From assembly GCA_002083365.1 (NCBI GenBank), contig LVWS01000032.1, positions 62,001 to 126,000 on the forward strand: a DNA stretch of 64,000 nucleotides. The letters run 5' to 3'. The position numbers were made by a program, and so were the translations under genes. A model generated the notes under the pieces. That model saw only the letters and a list, made by a program, of their open reading frames with translations. It was not told where the DNA came from and did not search any database. The stretch is from Nitrospira sp. SG-bin1 (lineage in GTDB: Bacteria > Nitrospirota > Nitrospiria > Nitrospirales > Nitrospiraceae). This document shows, in pieces, positions 50,787 to 61,535 of the stretch (within the stretch, counting starts at the first letter, position 1; the number at the start of each line of letters is the position of its first letter).

Positions 50787-52388
50787 TCAGTGCCCAAGTT
50801 TTTTGCGCAACGCCGCTCCCACGAATCCGCTAAACAAGGGATGCGGACGATGCGGACGGGAACTGTATTCCGGGTGGAATTGCGTCCCCAAGAACCAGGG
50901 ATGATCTTTCAGCTCGACGATCTCGACCAATCGACCGTCGGGAGAGACTCCGGCCAGCACCAATCCCTTCGCCGTCAATTGCTCGCGATACGCGTTGTTG
51001 AATTCATACCGATGGCGATGGCGTTCCCGGACCTCGCTCACCCCGTACATCTTCTGCGCCAGCGTCCCTTCGCTCAGTGTGCACAGGTACGATCCGAGTC
51101 GCATGGTCCCGCCCTTGTCGCTGATGCCATGTTGATCGGGCATGAGGTGGATCACGGGATGGGGCGATCGCTCGTCAAACTCGGCGCTGTTTGCACCGGC
51201 CAAGCCGGCCACGTTCCGGGCAAACTCGATCACGGCACATTGCATGCCCAAACACAGACCGAGGAACGGAATCTGACGTTCCCGCGCATACCGGATGGTC
51301 GTCACTTTCCCCTCGATCCCTCTCGTCCCGAATCCACCGGGGATCAAGATGCCGTCCGCCTCGCGCAAGATTCGCTCCGTCCCTTGCCGTTCGATATCCT
51401 CGGATTCGATCCAATTGATGTTGACCTTGGTCTCATGATCGATGCCGCCGTGCACCAGCGCCTCTCCCAAGCTCTTGTAGCATTCTTTTAATCCGACATA
51501 CTTGCCCACCAAGGCGACGCAAATCTCGTGCTTGGGACGCTTGATCTTCTGCACCATCGCGTCCCACTCGCGGAGGTTGGGCTGCCCGGTTTCCATATGG
51601 AGCTGACGCACGATCAGTTCGTCCAAGCCTTCTTTCCTGAAGACGATGGGCACTTCGTAGATCGTCTCGACATCTTTGGCCGTGATGACGGCGTCTTTGT
51701 CGACGTTGCAGAACATCGCGATCTTGCTCTTGAGTTCGGGGGGAATATAACGGTCGGTTCGGCACAACAGAATGTTGGGCTGGATGCCGATTTCCCGAAG
51801 TTTGTTCACCGAATGTTGCGTCGGTTTGGTCTTCAGTTCCCCCGCGGTGCCGATGTAGGGGACCAAGGTCAGATGGACGTACAACACATTGTCACGCCCG
51901 ACATCGTAGGGCATCTGCCGGATGGCCTCGAGAAACGGCAAGCTCTCAATGTCGCCGACCGTCCCGCCGATCTCCACGATCGTGACATCGATGCCCTTCG
52001 AAATGCGCATGATCGCCTGTTTGATCTCATCCGTCACATGGGGCACCACCTGAACCGTCCCGCCGAGATAGTCTCCACGACGCTCTTTGGTGATGACCGA
52101 ATGATAGATACGGCCGGTCGTGTAGTTGCTTTCCTTGGTCAAGGAGAGGGTCGTGAACCGCTCGTAGTGCCCGAGATCGAGATCCGTCTCCGCCCCGTCG
52201 TCCGTGACAAAGACCTCTCCATGTTGATAGGGATTCATCGTCCCGGGGTCGACATTGATGTACGGATCCAACTTCAGAAAGGTGATCTTCAATCCTCGGC
52301 TTTCGAGCAGGTTGCCGATGGAAGCCGAAGCCAAGCCTTTCCCCAGCGATGAGACCACTCCGCCCGTCACGAAGATAAACTTGTTCAT
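50787..52388 (-). CDS. pyrG: CTP synthase
   Basis: The 533-aa enzyme makes CTP from UTP, ATP and glutamine, supplying CTP for CMP-KDO and CDP-lipids. The synthetase domain opens KFIFVTGGVVSSLGKGLASA, and SRxxI-type nucleotide loops follow. The class I glutaminase half has the nucleophile in GLCLGMQCAVIEFA and the His/Glu of GTQFHPEYSSRP. Length and termini are standard. It is placed between kdsB and kdsA, as in many genomes with a KDO cluster. Confidence 0.97.
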   Translation of the reverse strand: MNKFIFVTGGVVSSLGKGLASASIGNLLESRGLKITFLKLDPYINVDPGTMNPYQHGEVFVTDDGAETDLDLGHYERFTTLSLTKESNYTTGRIYHSVITKERRGDYLGGTVQVVPHVTDEIKQAIMRISKGIDVTIVEIGGTVGDIESLPFLEAIRQMPYDVGRDNVLYVHLTLVPYIGTAGELKTKPTQHSVNKLREIGIQPNILLCRTDRYIPPELKSKIAMFCNVDKDAVITAKDVETIYEVPIVFRKEGLDELIVRQLHMETGQPNLREWDAMVQKIKRPKHEICVALVGKYVGLKECYKSLGEALVHGGIDHETKVNINWIESEDIERQGTERILREADGILIPGGFGTRGIEGKVTTIRYARERQIPFLGLCLGMQCAVIEFARNVAGLAGANSAEFDERSPHPVIHLMPDQHGISDKGGTMRLGSYLCTLSEGTLAQKMYGVSEVRERHRHRYEFNNAYREQLTAKGLVLAGVSPDGRLVEIVELKDHPWFLGTQFHPEYSSRPHRPHPLFSGFVGAALRKKLGH

Positions 52389-52437
52389 GGCTGCCCTCTC
52401 TCCTGGACGTCAGATCGTTCCAATCCGGATACGCCTT

Positions 52438-53235
52438 TCATCGCTTAAAGAACACGCCGCTGTTTTGCAACTCCCGCTTGACTGCTTCAAATTGCCGCAA
52501 GCGTTCCGCGACGACAGACACATCTTCCGGCCGATCGACCCGCAGCGATGCATGTTGGGTTTCCCACACCCGGATGCGGATCCCATGGTCGAGGGCACGA
52601 AGCTGTTCGAGTTTTTCGGCCTCTTCCAACCGACTCGTCGGCAGAGCCGCGAATCGCAGCAACGTGTCCTTCGTATAGATGTACAACCCCAAATGAATAT
52701 AATGGAGCCCTCCGACAACCTGCATGCTCGGATCATCACGGAGGAACGGGATCGGCGCTCGCGAAAAGTACAACGCATCGCCCTTGGCGTCGGTCACCAC
52801 CTTGACCACGGCGGAATTGAACAGATCTTCTGTCGGGTCCATCACACGCTTGAGCGTTCCCATGCCGACCCTGCTTTCGAGAAACGGCTCGATCAAGTCG
52901 GTCAATAATTCAGGGTTCAACGGGATCTCGTCGCCCTGCAAGTCCAAGAAATAGTCACCCGCAAACATGCGGGCGACGGCGGCGACCCGGTCCGTCCCCG
53001 TCCGATACTCTCCGGTGACCATGAGCACACGCCCACCGAACTGTTCGACAGCCTGTTTGATTCGTTCGTCGTCAGTCGCCACCAACACGTCGGACACGGC
53101 ACGGCAGGCCACGGCCTGTTCATACACATGTTGGATCATCGGTTTGCCGTTCAGCTCGACAAGCGGCTTGCCCGGAAACCGGGACGACCCGTATCGGGCG
53201 GGAATCACCACGGTGACCGATCGTGATTTATTCAT
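52438..53235 (-). CDS. kdsB: 3-deoxy-manno-octulosonate cytidylyltransferase
   Basis: The protein is 265 aa from the ATG at 53235, which overlaps rfaE1 by 8 nt; the frame extends to 53394, but that part lies within rfaE1. It activates KDO as CMP-KDO. Signatures are VVIPARYGSSRFPGKPL near the N-terminus, VATDDERI, and LDLQGDEIPLNPELL in the nucleotide site. Residues ~175-265 complete the fold. It lies in an rfaE1-kdsB-pyrG-kdsA-kdsD order, so heptose and KDO production are co-transcribed. Confidence 0.96.
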   Translation of the reverse strand: MNKSRSVTVVIPARYGSSRFPGKPLVELNGKPMIQHVYEQAVACRAVSDVLVATDDERIKQAVEQFGGRVLMVTGEYRTGTDRVAAVARMFAGDYFLDLQGDEIPLNPELLTDLIEPFLESRVGMGTLKRVMDPTEDLFNSAVVKVVTDAKGDALYFSRAPIPFLRDDPSMQVVGGLHYIHLGLYIYTKDTLLRFAALPTSRLEEAEKLEQLRALDHGIRIRVWETQHASLRVDRPEDVSVVAERLRQFEAVKRELQNSGVFFKR

Positions 53236-54337
53236 CTCCAAATGCCTCGGACAACTGTTTCGGCGAAACCGTCGCGGTGCCGACCATTCCCACCACGATT
53301 CCGGCCGCGTAGTTCGCCATGACGGCTCCGGTCTTGATACTGGCGCCGGCGGAGAGGGCCAAGGCCAGGGTCCCGAGAACCGTATCGCCGGCACCGGTAA
53401 CGTCGTACACCTGACGCGCTTTCGTGGGCAAATGCCACGAGGCGCCGTCGCCCTCGTACAAGCTCATGCCTTTTTCACCGCGCGTGATCAAGACCGAGTG
53501 GCACCCAAGACGTTGTCGAATCATCGCCCCGGCTTCGTCGATCGTTTGGTCGCCGTCGCCATGCAAACCGGAGGCTTGGGTGGCTTCCAGGTGATTCGGA
53601 GTGAGTACCGTGACCCCTTTGTAGTAGCTGAAATGTTCCACCTTCGGATCGACGATAACCGGAACCTTCCGCAAGGCGGCGAGTCGTGTGATTTCGGACA
53701 TGAGGGCCGACGAGACGACTCCCTTGGCATAGTCCGACACCACCACGCAGGACAAGTCCCGAATCCGTGATTCGACATAGCGCAGAATCTTCTGCCGCAG
53801 CGCGGCTTTCAGTTCAGTCCGTCCCTCGATGTCATACCGCACGATCTGCTGGTTATGCGCGATCACCCGGCTTTTTCTGGTCGTGGGACGATCGTGATCG
53901 ATCACCACTCCTCCGCGGCTTGATCGCTTGTCGCCGAGTTCCTTCATCAGAAGGCGCCCGCTTTCATCCGATCCGATCACCCCGCAAAGATCGGCCTTCC
54001 CGCCCAGCGCCAAGATATTGTTGAACACGTTGGCGGCACCGCCGAGTCGGATCGATTCCGATTGGACGTGCACGACCGGCACCGGCGCTTCCGGAGAGAT
54101 TCGGCTGACTCGGCCCATGACGTAGTGATCGAGGATGAGGTCGCCGACCACGAGGACCGATGCTTGAGGAAATCGTTGCAGGTATTGTCGGAGTACCTTG
54201 GGCGCGGGAGCGCCGGACTGCTCAGCCTCGCCGCTATGAGGAAGAGAAGCGCGGCCGCTTTTCTTTATTGAATCGCCTTGCCGAATCGTTCCCACCGGAC
54301 CCACTCCGTCCAATTTCCCTGCCCATTCCAGGACCAA
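53228..54337 (-). CDS. ADP-heptose pathway kinase (PfkB family, RfaE1/HldE N-terminal type)
   Basis: The 369-aa protein phosphorylates D-glycero-beta-D-manno-heptose 7-phosphate at C1, for LPS core heptose. The PfkB fold shows ASVLVVGDLILDHYVMG, the substrate loop RLGGAANVFNNI, and YDVTGAGDTVLGTLALALSA with the catalytic Asp. It lacks the cytidylyltransferase-like second domain of bifunctional HldE, so another gene must supply RfaE2. The annotated ATG gives an overlap of about 70 nt with lepB. The first ~45 residues may not be translated, but no better ATG exists. Confidence 0.9.
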   Translation of the reverse strand: MVLEWAGKLDGVGPVGTIRQGDSIKKSGRASLPHSGEAEQSGAPAPKVLRQYLQRFPQASVLVVGDLILDHYVMGRVSRISPEAPVPVVHVQSESIRLGGAANVFNNILALGGKADLCGVIGSDESGRLLMKELGDKRSSRGGVVIDHDRPTTRKSRVIAHNQQIVRYDIEGRTELKAALRQKILRYVESRIRDLSCVVVSDYAKGVVSSALMSEITRLAALRKVPVIVDPKVEHFSYYKGVTVLTPNHLEATQASGLHGDGDQTIDEAGAMIRQRLGCHSVLITRGEKGMSLYEGDGASWHLPTKARQVYDVTGAGDTVLGTLALALSAGASIKTGAVMANYAAGIVVGMVGTATVSPKQLSEAFGDE

Positions 54338-55031
54338 TAGATACGGAACGCCTTGCCGCGGATTTTCTCCTCACGGACATAGCCCCAGAACCGACTGTCC
54401 AGGCTTTGATCGCGATTGTCGCCCATCACGAAATAGGATCCTTCGGGGACCGTGACCGGTCCGAAATTGTCACGGGGGTTGATCGTCCCGTCGATGATGC
54501 CGGGGTCGATGCGCTGGGTGAAGGCTTTGTCGTCGAGAGGCTGGCCGTTGACGAGCACCACCTTGTTCCGGAGCTGGACCGTGTCTCCCGGCAGCCCGAC
54601 GATACGTTTGATGAAATCTTTTTCTTCATCCTCGGGAAACCGAAACACGATGATGTCGCCCCGCTGAGGCTTGCCGAATGCCACCACCGTGTTGGACGTG
54701 TAACAATTGACTGGGGGGAACGTCCATTGCAGCTGACAATCGGTCGGCCACTGCAGGCCGTAGGAAAGTTTGCTGACCAAAATGTGATCACCGATCAGCA
54801 GGGTGGGAATCATGGATCCGGATGGAATCTTGAACGCCTGCACGACGAACACGCGGATGGCGAATGCCAGGAGCATCGCCACGACGATCGCTTCTGCGTA
54901 CTCCCTGACAATGGACTTCCGTCCGGAGTGGTCGGTATTGTCCGCCAATTTGGCCCCCGGAAGCGATGCCTGCTCCCCTCCACGGGGAGAACTCGGCAGT
55001 TTCTCTACATTTCTCTGATTCTGATCGACGT

Positions 55032-55035
<4 letters not shown>
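54265..55035 (-). CDS. lepB: Signal peptidase I
   Basis: The protein is 256 aa from the ATG at 55035, overlapping the lepA stop as ATGA; the frame open to 55170 is inside lepA. It cleaves signal peptides at the periplasmic face of the inner membrane. A single N-terminal transmembrane segment (~50-70) leads to FKIPSGSMIPTLLIGDHILV with the catalytic Ser. The catalytic Lys follows in IKRIVGLPGDTVQLR, and GDNRDQSLDSRFWG is also present. Length and motifs are standard. Confidence 0.95.
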
Positions 55036-56831
<1,796 letters not shown>

Positions 56832-57385
56832 ATCCTAGCTCATTCGTGAAAATCGGTTCATTATAGTAACTGCCTCCCAGGTTGTCAAAAGAGATCGTTC
56901 CCACCTAATAACTGATCACGCACCACAAAAAATCGACCGGTCCTTTTGGCACTCCTTCAGAGCGAGCCCTCTATCCGACTCAGTTGTGCACCGGTTCTTG
57001 GATGGTTCCCAACTGCGTTCTGGATTTCATCGCCCAACTTCACGACACGGGGCTGGGCCGTTACGCTATTGCGTAGGTGCGATCTTCCTCATGAAGGACC
57101 GCATGAAGTTCCGCGTTACCGGTCCGCGACACCTGAGGCGAAGGTGAGATTGATCGAAAGCCTCTCCGTCAAGGTGTAGGGACTTGCCTTATTTTCCTCC
57201 ATCCACCGCTTCTCAGCCACGGATTCAAAAATAGTTACGGTGACCTTCTGAATGGGAATGACTTCGGCTTTGTATTAAACTATGCCGCCATAGACCCGTT
57301 TACCCGAGAGAAGCCGTGGATCGTCCCGCAGGTAGGTGATGGTTTCGAGATGGCGGTACTCTCCAGTCCTTTCAAGAGATGATTA
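56832..57385. other. Gene-free stretch; divergent promoter region
   Basis: I find no convincing gene. The first part should contain the promoter for the long lepA operon (minus strand), the last part the promoter for the rhodanese gene (plus strand). A plus-strand frame at 56946-57179 lacks ribosome site and family features. No obvious hairpins or repeats are seen. Confidence 0.45.
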
Positions 57386-57904
57386 ATGCGTTATCCTATG
57401 ATTCTAGGATTCGTTGTGCTGATCCTGCTGCTCGTCTTGTGGGTGATGAACCTCCAAGCGCCGACCCATGTGAGCAGCCTGGCCTATGATCTGCTGCTGT
57501 CCACCCTGCTGTCGCACAGTGTACCGGAAGTGTCGGTCGAGCGGCTCGCCTCCGGACACTTTCGTGTACTCGATGCCCGCTCATACCGTGAATTTGAAGT
57601 GAGCCATATTGAAGGCTCCACCTGGATTGGTTACGAAGATTTTGCTCTGGACCGGCTTGGTGGAATCGATAAACAGGTGCCCCTGGCTGTTTATTGCGCG
57701 GTGGGATACCGGAGTGAACGCATCGCGGAAACACTGCGTCGGCATGGCTATACCGATGTCGTCAACGTCTATGGCGGCATCTTCGAATGGATCAACGCCG
57801 GACAACCGCTCGTGAGAGGCGATGGGACAGAAACCGAAGCAGTCCACGCCTACTCGAAGTTCTGGGGCATCTGGCTCAGACGCGGAGTACCTATCTATAA
57901 CTAG
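57386..57904 (+). CDS. Membrane-anchored rhodanese-domain protein
   Basis: The 172-aa protein has one N-terminal transmembrane helix (about 5-22, ILGFVVLILLLVLWVMNLQA). A rhodanese domain follows (about 55-150) with VLDARSYREFEVSHIEGSTW and the active-site loop YCAVGYRSERIA, in which Cys would carry persulphide sulphur. It is probably anchored with the domain outside the cytoplasm. The role may be sulphur transfer, cyanide detoxification or arsenate or redox sensing; none is proven. It stands alone on the plus strand. Confidence 0.88.
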   Translation: MRYPMILGFVVLILLLVLWVMNLQAPTHVSSLAYDLLLSTLLSHSVPEVSVERLASGHFRVLDARSYREFEVSHIEGSTWIGYEDFALDRLGGIDKQVPLAVYCAVGYRSERIAETLRRHGYTDVVNVYGGIFEWINAGQPLVRGDGTETEAVHAYSKFWGIWLRRGVPIYN

Positions 57905-58040
57905 CGGGCCGCGAGGCTATGTTTCGCGATGATCTCGATCGGATAGGACCTAGACCGTCCCTACCGCTTGAGTGCCCTCCCAATGTAGGATACCGCACCA
58001 CATCGTGTCCGGATACAATCAGTCCCGTTACGGAGGAGCG

Positions 58041-58409
58041 ATGGCGTTCTTTTTTCCTGCACGATCCTACACACGATTTCTCTTCCATTCTCCGCTGATT
58101 GTCGGCGGCGAGTCGGGTGTTTGCGAGGGAACGCTGAGAAACCTCTCGATGCAGGGCTGTTCCATGGTATGTGATCGTGAATTCCCGCTGGGCAGCAAGG
58201 TGCGGGTGAGTCTCCTCTTGCCTGATCAGGCGTCGGCCTTGCCCATTGAACTAGGTCGAGTGACCTGGGTGCAAGGCTATGAGTGCGGGGTTGAGTTTCT
58301 CGAGTTGCCGCTACAATCCAGAATGCGTCTCACTCGCACGCTGCGAGTCGCCCTCATACAATTCCTGAATGCTCGCAAGAATCATGAGTGGCAGAAACCT
58401 GCCATCTAG
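58041..58409 (+). CDS. PilZ-domain-like protein
   Basis: The protein is 122 aa from the ATG at 58041, with GGAGGAGC directly upstream; the open frame begins at 57972 but lacks a ribosome site. The sequence matches a PilZ barrel: TRFLFHSPLIVG, GTLRNLSMQGCSMVCDREFP (a GxxxNxSxxG-like c-di-GMP loop, though the Arg-rich RxxxR box is weak), VTWVQGYECGVEFLEL, and a C-terminal helix. It may be a c-di-GMP-responsive regulator, or a PilZ-like domain without nucleotide binding. Confidence 0.8.
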   Translation: MAFFFPARSYTRFLFHSPLIVGGESGVCEGTLRNLSMQGCSMVCDREFPLGSKVRVSLLLPDQASALPIELGRVTWVQGYECGVEFLELPLQSRMRLTRTLRVALIQFLNARKNHEWQKPAI

Positions 58410-58494
58410 AAGCACGGCCGCGGTTCATGTGAGAAGACCTTACGAGAAGGTCCAGCTCTCTCTACATCTCCGACCATGGATACCATGGCGCATA

Positions 58495-59223
58495 CTACAG
58501 AGCCTTCGGCCATAAGGAACTCAGCTCCGGATATTCGGCCCGATAGTCCGCATGACCGGCGCGGATGACCTTCAGCGCTTCATCCCGTCCATACACGCTC
58601 GAGATTTCCACCTTGTGATGCGTCGTGCCGGGTGCGCTTTTATAGGTGAGAAAGTAATGCTGAAGACGATCCAGAAGCGTCGCTGGACATTGTGAAATAT
58701 CGGTGAGATTGCCGTACACCGCATCATCCCGCATGACGGCGATGATCTTATCGTCGGCCTCGCCGCCGTCGGCCAAGCTCAACCCGCCGATCGGCAGTGC
58801 CGTCAGGAGGATGTCGCTATGCGGAATGCTCTTCTCCGACAACACACAGATATCGAGCGGATCCCCATCCCCCACTATCCCCTTGCGGCGGGCCCGTTTG
58901 GCGAAGATGCCGGCCACCTGTTCTCCGGAGTAGGTCTGCGGAATAAGTCCATAATAGACCGGGCAGTAATTAGAAAACCGCTGTGGTCTGTCCACCTTCA
59001 GGAAACCGCTGCTCTTGTCCACTTCATACTTCACGGTGTCGGTCGGGACAATTTCAATGTAGGCCGTCACCACGTCGGGGGCTTCTTCCCCGATGGATAC
59101 GCCGTGCCACGGATGTGCCTTGAACATCAGTCCGAGCAGACGTTGGAAGGGATCGCTTCCCGTGCGCATCTCCGGCGCTCTGCCTGTGTCTTCTCTTCTT
59201 TCCTTCTCTTTCTTCTCTCTCAT
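58495..59223 (-). CDS. Inorganic pyrophosphatase, soluble class I
   Basis: The protein is 242 aa from the ATG at 59223, preceded by GGAGGGGAG; the frame is open to 59391. It hydrolyses pyrophosphate to phosphate with Mg2+. The signature GDGDPLDICVLSE has the family's metal-binding Asp residues, with SNYCPVYYGLIPQTYSGE ahead of it and AVMRDDAVYGNLTDI behind. It is longer than E. coli Ppa (176 aa) through an N-terminal charged extension, and an internal start is possible (ATG at residue 19, MRTGSDPF). Confidence 0.93.
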   Translation of the reverse strand: MREKKEKERREDTGRAPEMRTGSDPFQRLLGLMFKAHPWHGVSIGEEAPDVVTAYIEIVPTDTVKYEVDKSSGFLKVDRPQRFSNYCPVYYGLIPQTYSGEQVAGIFAKRARRKGIVGDGDPLDICVLSEKSIPHSDILLTALPIGGLSLADGGEADDKIIAVMRDDAVYGNLTDISQCPATLLDRLQHYFLTYKSAPGTTHHKVEISSVYGRDEALKVIRAGHADYRAEYPELSSLWPKAL

Positions 59224-59631
59224 CTCCCCTCCGACTCGTTTCGGACACCGGCAGCTTGAATTTCCAAATCGCACCCCAGTATCGCTTACGCTCCTGATGA
59301 GAGCAATGGGTTCTATCAACGGGATCAGTGTAAGTCGAGAATCGTTTCTCCACGGAGAAACAGTATTTCCCCCACACCTCCGACTATGCACGCCCGCATT
59401 CTTTGTGGACTACGGCCACCGGTAAAACTTCTTTAGGCGTTGTCCTAATTTCCTTAAGAATCTCCAGTAAATAGAATTTTATGAAAAGTCAGCAGCTTCC
59501 CTGGCCGGTGGTCACCGGCCTACCGTAGCAATCACACTGCAAGAGCCGGCTATTCCAGCCTCGTGAAGACTGCAAAAAAATCCCTACCATAGGCCCGAGG
59601 ACTGGGACCACTTTCAACACGGGAGGACGCC
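59224..59631. other. Gene-free stretch upstream of the pyrophosphatase
   Basis: No convincing coding sequence lies here. It should contain the minus-strand promoter of the pyrophosphatase gene and, near 59580-59625, the promoter for the small plus-strand membrane peptide. Confidence 0.45.
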
Positions 59632-59766
59632 ATGAACAAAGTTTGGTTGTACGTAGGTGCGATTATTATCGGAATAGGTGCGTTGGCCTACACCGTGATC
59701 ACGACCGTGAACAGCACGATTCCTACGACGACCGATCTGAGAGCGGTATACGAGAAGGCCGAATAA
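59632..59766 (+). CDS. Single-span membrane peptide (44 aa)
   Basis: ATG at 59632 follows GGGAGGACGCC and opens a 44-codon frame with one transmembrane helix (about residues 4-24, WLYVGAIIIGIGALAYTV). A short, mainly polar tail follows, ending EKAE. The strong ribosome site and biased hydrophobic composition support translation. No family is recognised. It may be a small subunit or regulator of a membrane complex. Confidence 0.6.
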   Translation: MNKVWLYVGAIIIGIGALAYTVITTVNSTIPTTTDLRAVYEKAE

Positions 59767-59901
59767 CGAACAGGTGCATCGTCAAGTGCATCGTATCGTA
59801 TGCTGCGGGGACGCGCTCAACGTCCCGTATAAGTGATCGTGTGGGAAAGGAAAGGTTTCGTCCATCTTCCCGTTTCGATGAAGGAAACGAGCCATAAGGC
59901 G

Positions 59902-60282
59902 TTACTCAGTGCTGGGCGGAGCATTGTCGCGGTGGACCGTCTCGGGTGAAAACGCCGGAATGCAAACTGCAAGATACTCGGCTCCGTCCGGACCCGGCGT
60001 GCTATAGCGCACCCACTCTCCACGCGAGGTCATCACTGCTTGCCCGGCCTGCACGTGGAGCACCTCCTGTCTCGTTTCCACCCGCAGCATCCCACGCAAG
60101 ACCACGGTATATTCGTCGAACTCCGGTGTCTGTCCCGGTTCCCGCCAACCCATTGGACTCTGCATGCGGGCGATGCTCACCCCCGACGAACCGGAATTCA
60201 CTCGGCCAATAAACTCGTCGATCAACTTCGGTTTATTTCCAGCCGCCTGCACTCGCGTTGAACGCTCGATCAGAATTGCCAT
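59902..60282 (-). CDS. Cupin-domain protein
   Basis: The 126-aa protein forms a single small beta-barrel (about residues 25-115). Features are GREPGQTPEFDEYTVVLRG-like residues, then ETRQEVLHVQAGQAVMTSRG and EWVRYSTPGPDGAEYLAVCI. The cupin metal-ligand histidines are not all present (the first is replaced around PEFDEY), so metal binding is uncertain. It resembles EutQ-like or small ethanolamine-type cupins in layout. The function is unknown. Confidence 0.78.
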   Translation of the reverse strand: MAILIERSTRVQAAGNKPKLIDEFIGRVNSGSSGVSIARMQSPMGWREPGQTPEFDEYTVVLRGMLRVETRQEVLHVQAGQAVMTSRGEWVRYSTPGPDGAEYLAVCIPAFSPETVHRDNAPPSTE

Positions 60283-60444
60283 CGTGCCTCCTGTCGGTTA
60301 CGTGCCAACGTCACATTTCGACACCTTCTCATTCGACGTTTTACATGAGGGAACCCGGCGTTTAGGAAGATAGGCCGTGAGATGTTTCTCGTGCAGACCG
60401 CAGCAGTGTGCTTCAGCGCTGTTTGCCGGATCGGCTCATAACAC

Positions 60445-60765
60445 TTATTTCGTGCGAACCCTCACGATCACTGCGGCAATATCATACAGCATGACCGTCG
60501 CATCGAAGAATTCCATCCCGGTCAATTCCACAAGCTGCACGGCATGGGAACCGACCTTGGTCACTTTGCCCTCTAAGTCCTGACCCGATTCCAACTTGAT
60601 CCTGACCCGCTTTCCGACCTGTTGTTCGAGTACAGATTTAACGACGTCGGGGCTGTTGAGATCCATGGCTGATTCATCACTTCCCGCCAATGCTGCCGTT
60701 CCCACAGGGCCCAAGATTATGGTCAACGCAAAAGTAAACACGACAACCGACATTCGTTGCTGCAT
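60445..60765 (-). CDS. Exported LSm-like small protein
   Basis: The protein is 106 aa from the ATG at 60765, with GGAGG upstream. Residues 1-27 are a signal peptide (SVVVFTFALTIILGPVGTAALAG). The mature ~75 residues have an Sm/Hfq-like strand pattern: LEQQVGKRVRIKLESGQDL, EGKVTKVGSHAVQLVELTG and FFDATVMLYDIAAVIVRV. An LSm fold on an exported protein is unusual because RNA is not expected in the periplasm. The domain may have become a structural or membrane-associated module. A soluble fold assignment is by pattern only. Confidence 0.75.
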   Translation of the reverse strand: MQQRMSVVVFTFALTIILGPVGTAALAGSDESAMDLNSPDVVKSVLEQQVGKRVRIKLESGQDLEGKVTKVGSHAVQLVELTGMEFFDATVMLYDIAAVIVRVRTK

Positions 60766-60956
60766 GACATCCTCCGGTGAGTGAGTACGCCGACTGTCAT
60801 CGAGGGAGCCGAGCATACCGTGCGTCCGGCAGAATGTCACCTGCCTCATCCCGCCTTCACGAGGTTCTCTTGGACGAATCCTCCCTTGAGTCGTCGATAA
60901 GAGCGGGCTACACTGATTGTTGTTTAGGTTTTCGAGCTAAACAAAAAGGAGAAGAC

Positions 60957-61415
60957 ATGAACACCGCAAACCCAATGCCATTGCCTCTCATCATGGGCGC
61001 CATACTACTCCTCGCTTCACCGGTCTTCGCGCAGGGCCTTCCTCCGACGGTGAAACAGAAAGTCGAAGCGGCGCAGAAGCAGGTGAAGGTAATCGGCATG
61101 GAGGAGTATCGGAAGCTCGTTGAAAATCCAGGTTCAGCAGTGATTCTGGATGTCCGGGAACCTCAGGAATATGCAGCCGGCCATGTGCCGGGTGCGATCA
61201 ATATTCCCCGTGGCGTGCTGGAATTCAAAATCTGGAGTCAGCTCGGCTTTCCGGCCAACAGCGATATGGATCGACCGCTGGTCCTCCAATGCCAAAGCGG
61301 GAACCGTGCGTCGCTCGCGGCACAGTCTCTTCAAGATTTGGGGTTCACGCAAACGACGGCGGTCGTGATGAGTCTCGAAGACTGGCAGAAGGTAGGCAAC
61401 CCGTTCGTGAAGTAA
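60957..61415 (+). CDS. Periplasmic rhodanese-domain protein
   Basis: The protein is 152 aa from the ATG at 60957, which follows AAAGGAGAAG; the frame extends to 60777 but only this start has a ribosome site. A signal peptide (residues 1-26, LLLASPVFAQ) directs it outside the cytoplasm. The rhodanese domain (about 45-150) reads VILDVREPQEYAAGHVPGAI and has the active-site loop LQCQSGNRASLAA with catalytic Cys. It may move sulphur, or reduce or scavenge small thiol-reactive compounds in the periplasm. Confidence 0.9.
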   Translation: MNTANPMPLPLIMGAILLLASPVFAQGLPPTVKQKVEAAQKQVKVIGMEEYRKLVENPGSAVILDVREPQEYAAGHVPGAINIPRGVLEFKIWSQLGFPANSDMDRPLVLQCQSGNRASLAAQSLQDLGFTQTTAVVMSLEDWQKVGNPFVK

Positions 61416-61535
61416 TCGTTCGCTGGCGGAGATACTCCCTATGGAGCAGACTTGCCAGGAGGTCCGGCTCATCGAGTAATCGGACGTGACACAGCGAATA
61501 GGGAGCACGTCGTATGAATTCTATACTGCACAACC

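Noticed and set aside
54265..54337. A real 70-nt overlap between lepB and the heptose kinase gene
   Set aside because: Probably a start-site artefact: the first 45 residues of the kinase frame do not resemble the PfkB family, but no better ATG could be located by eye.
56946..57179. 77-codon plus-strand frame between lepA and the rhodanese gene
   Set aside because: No ribosome site, odd composition and no recognisable domain.
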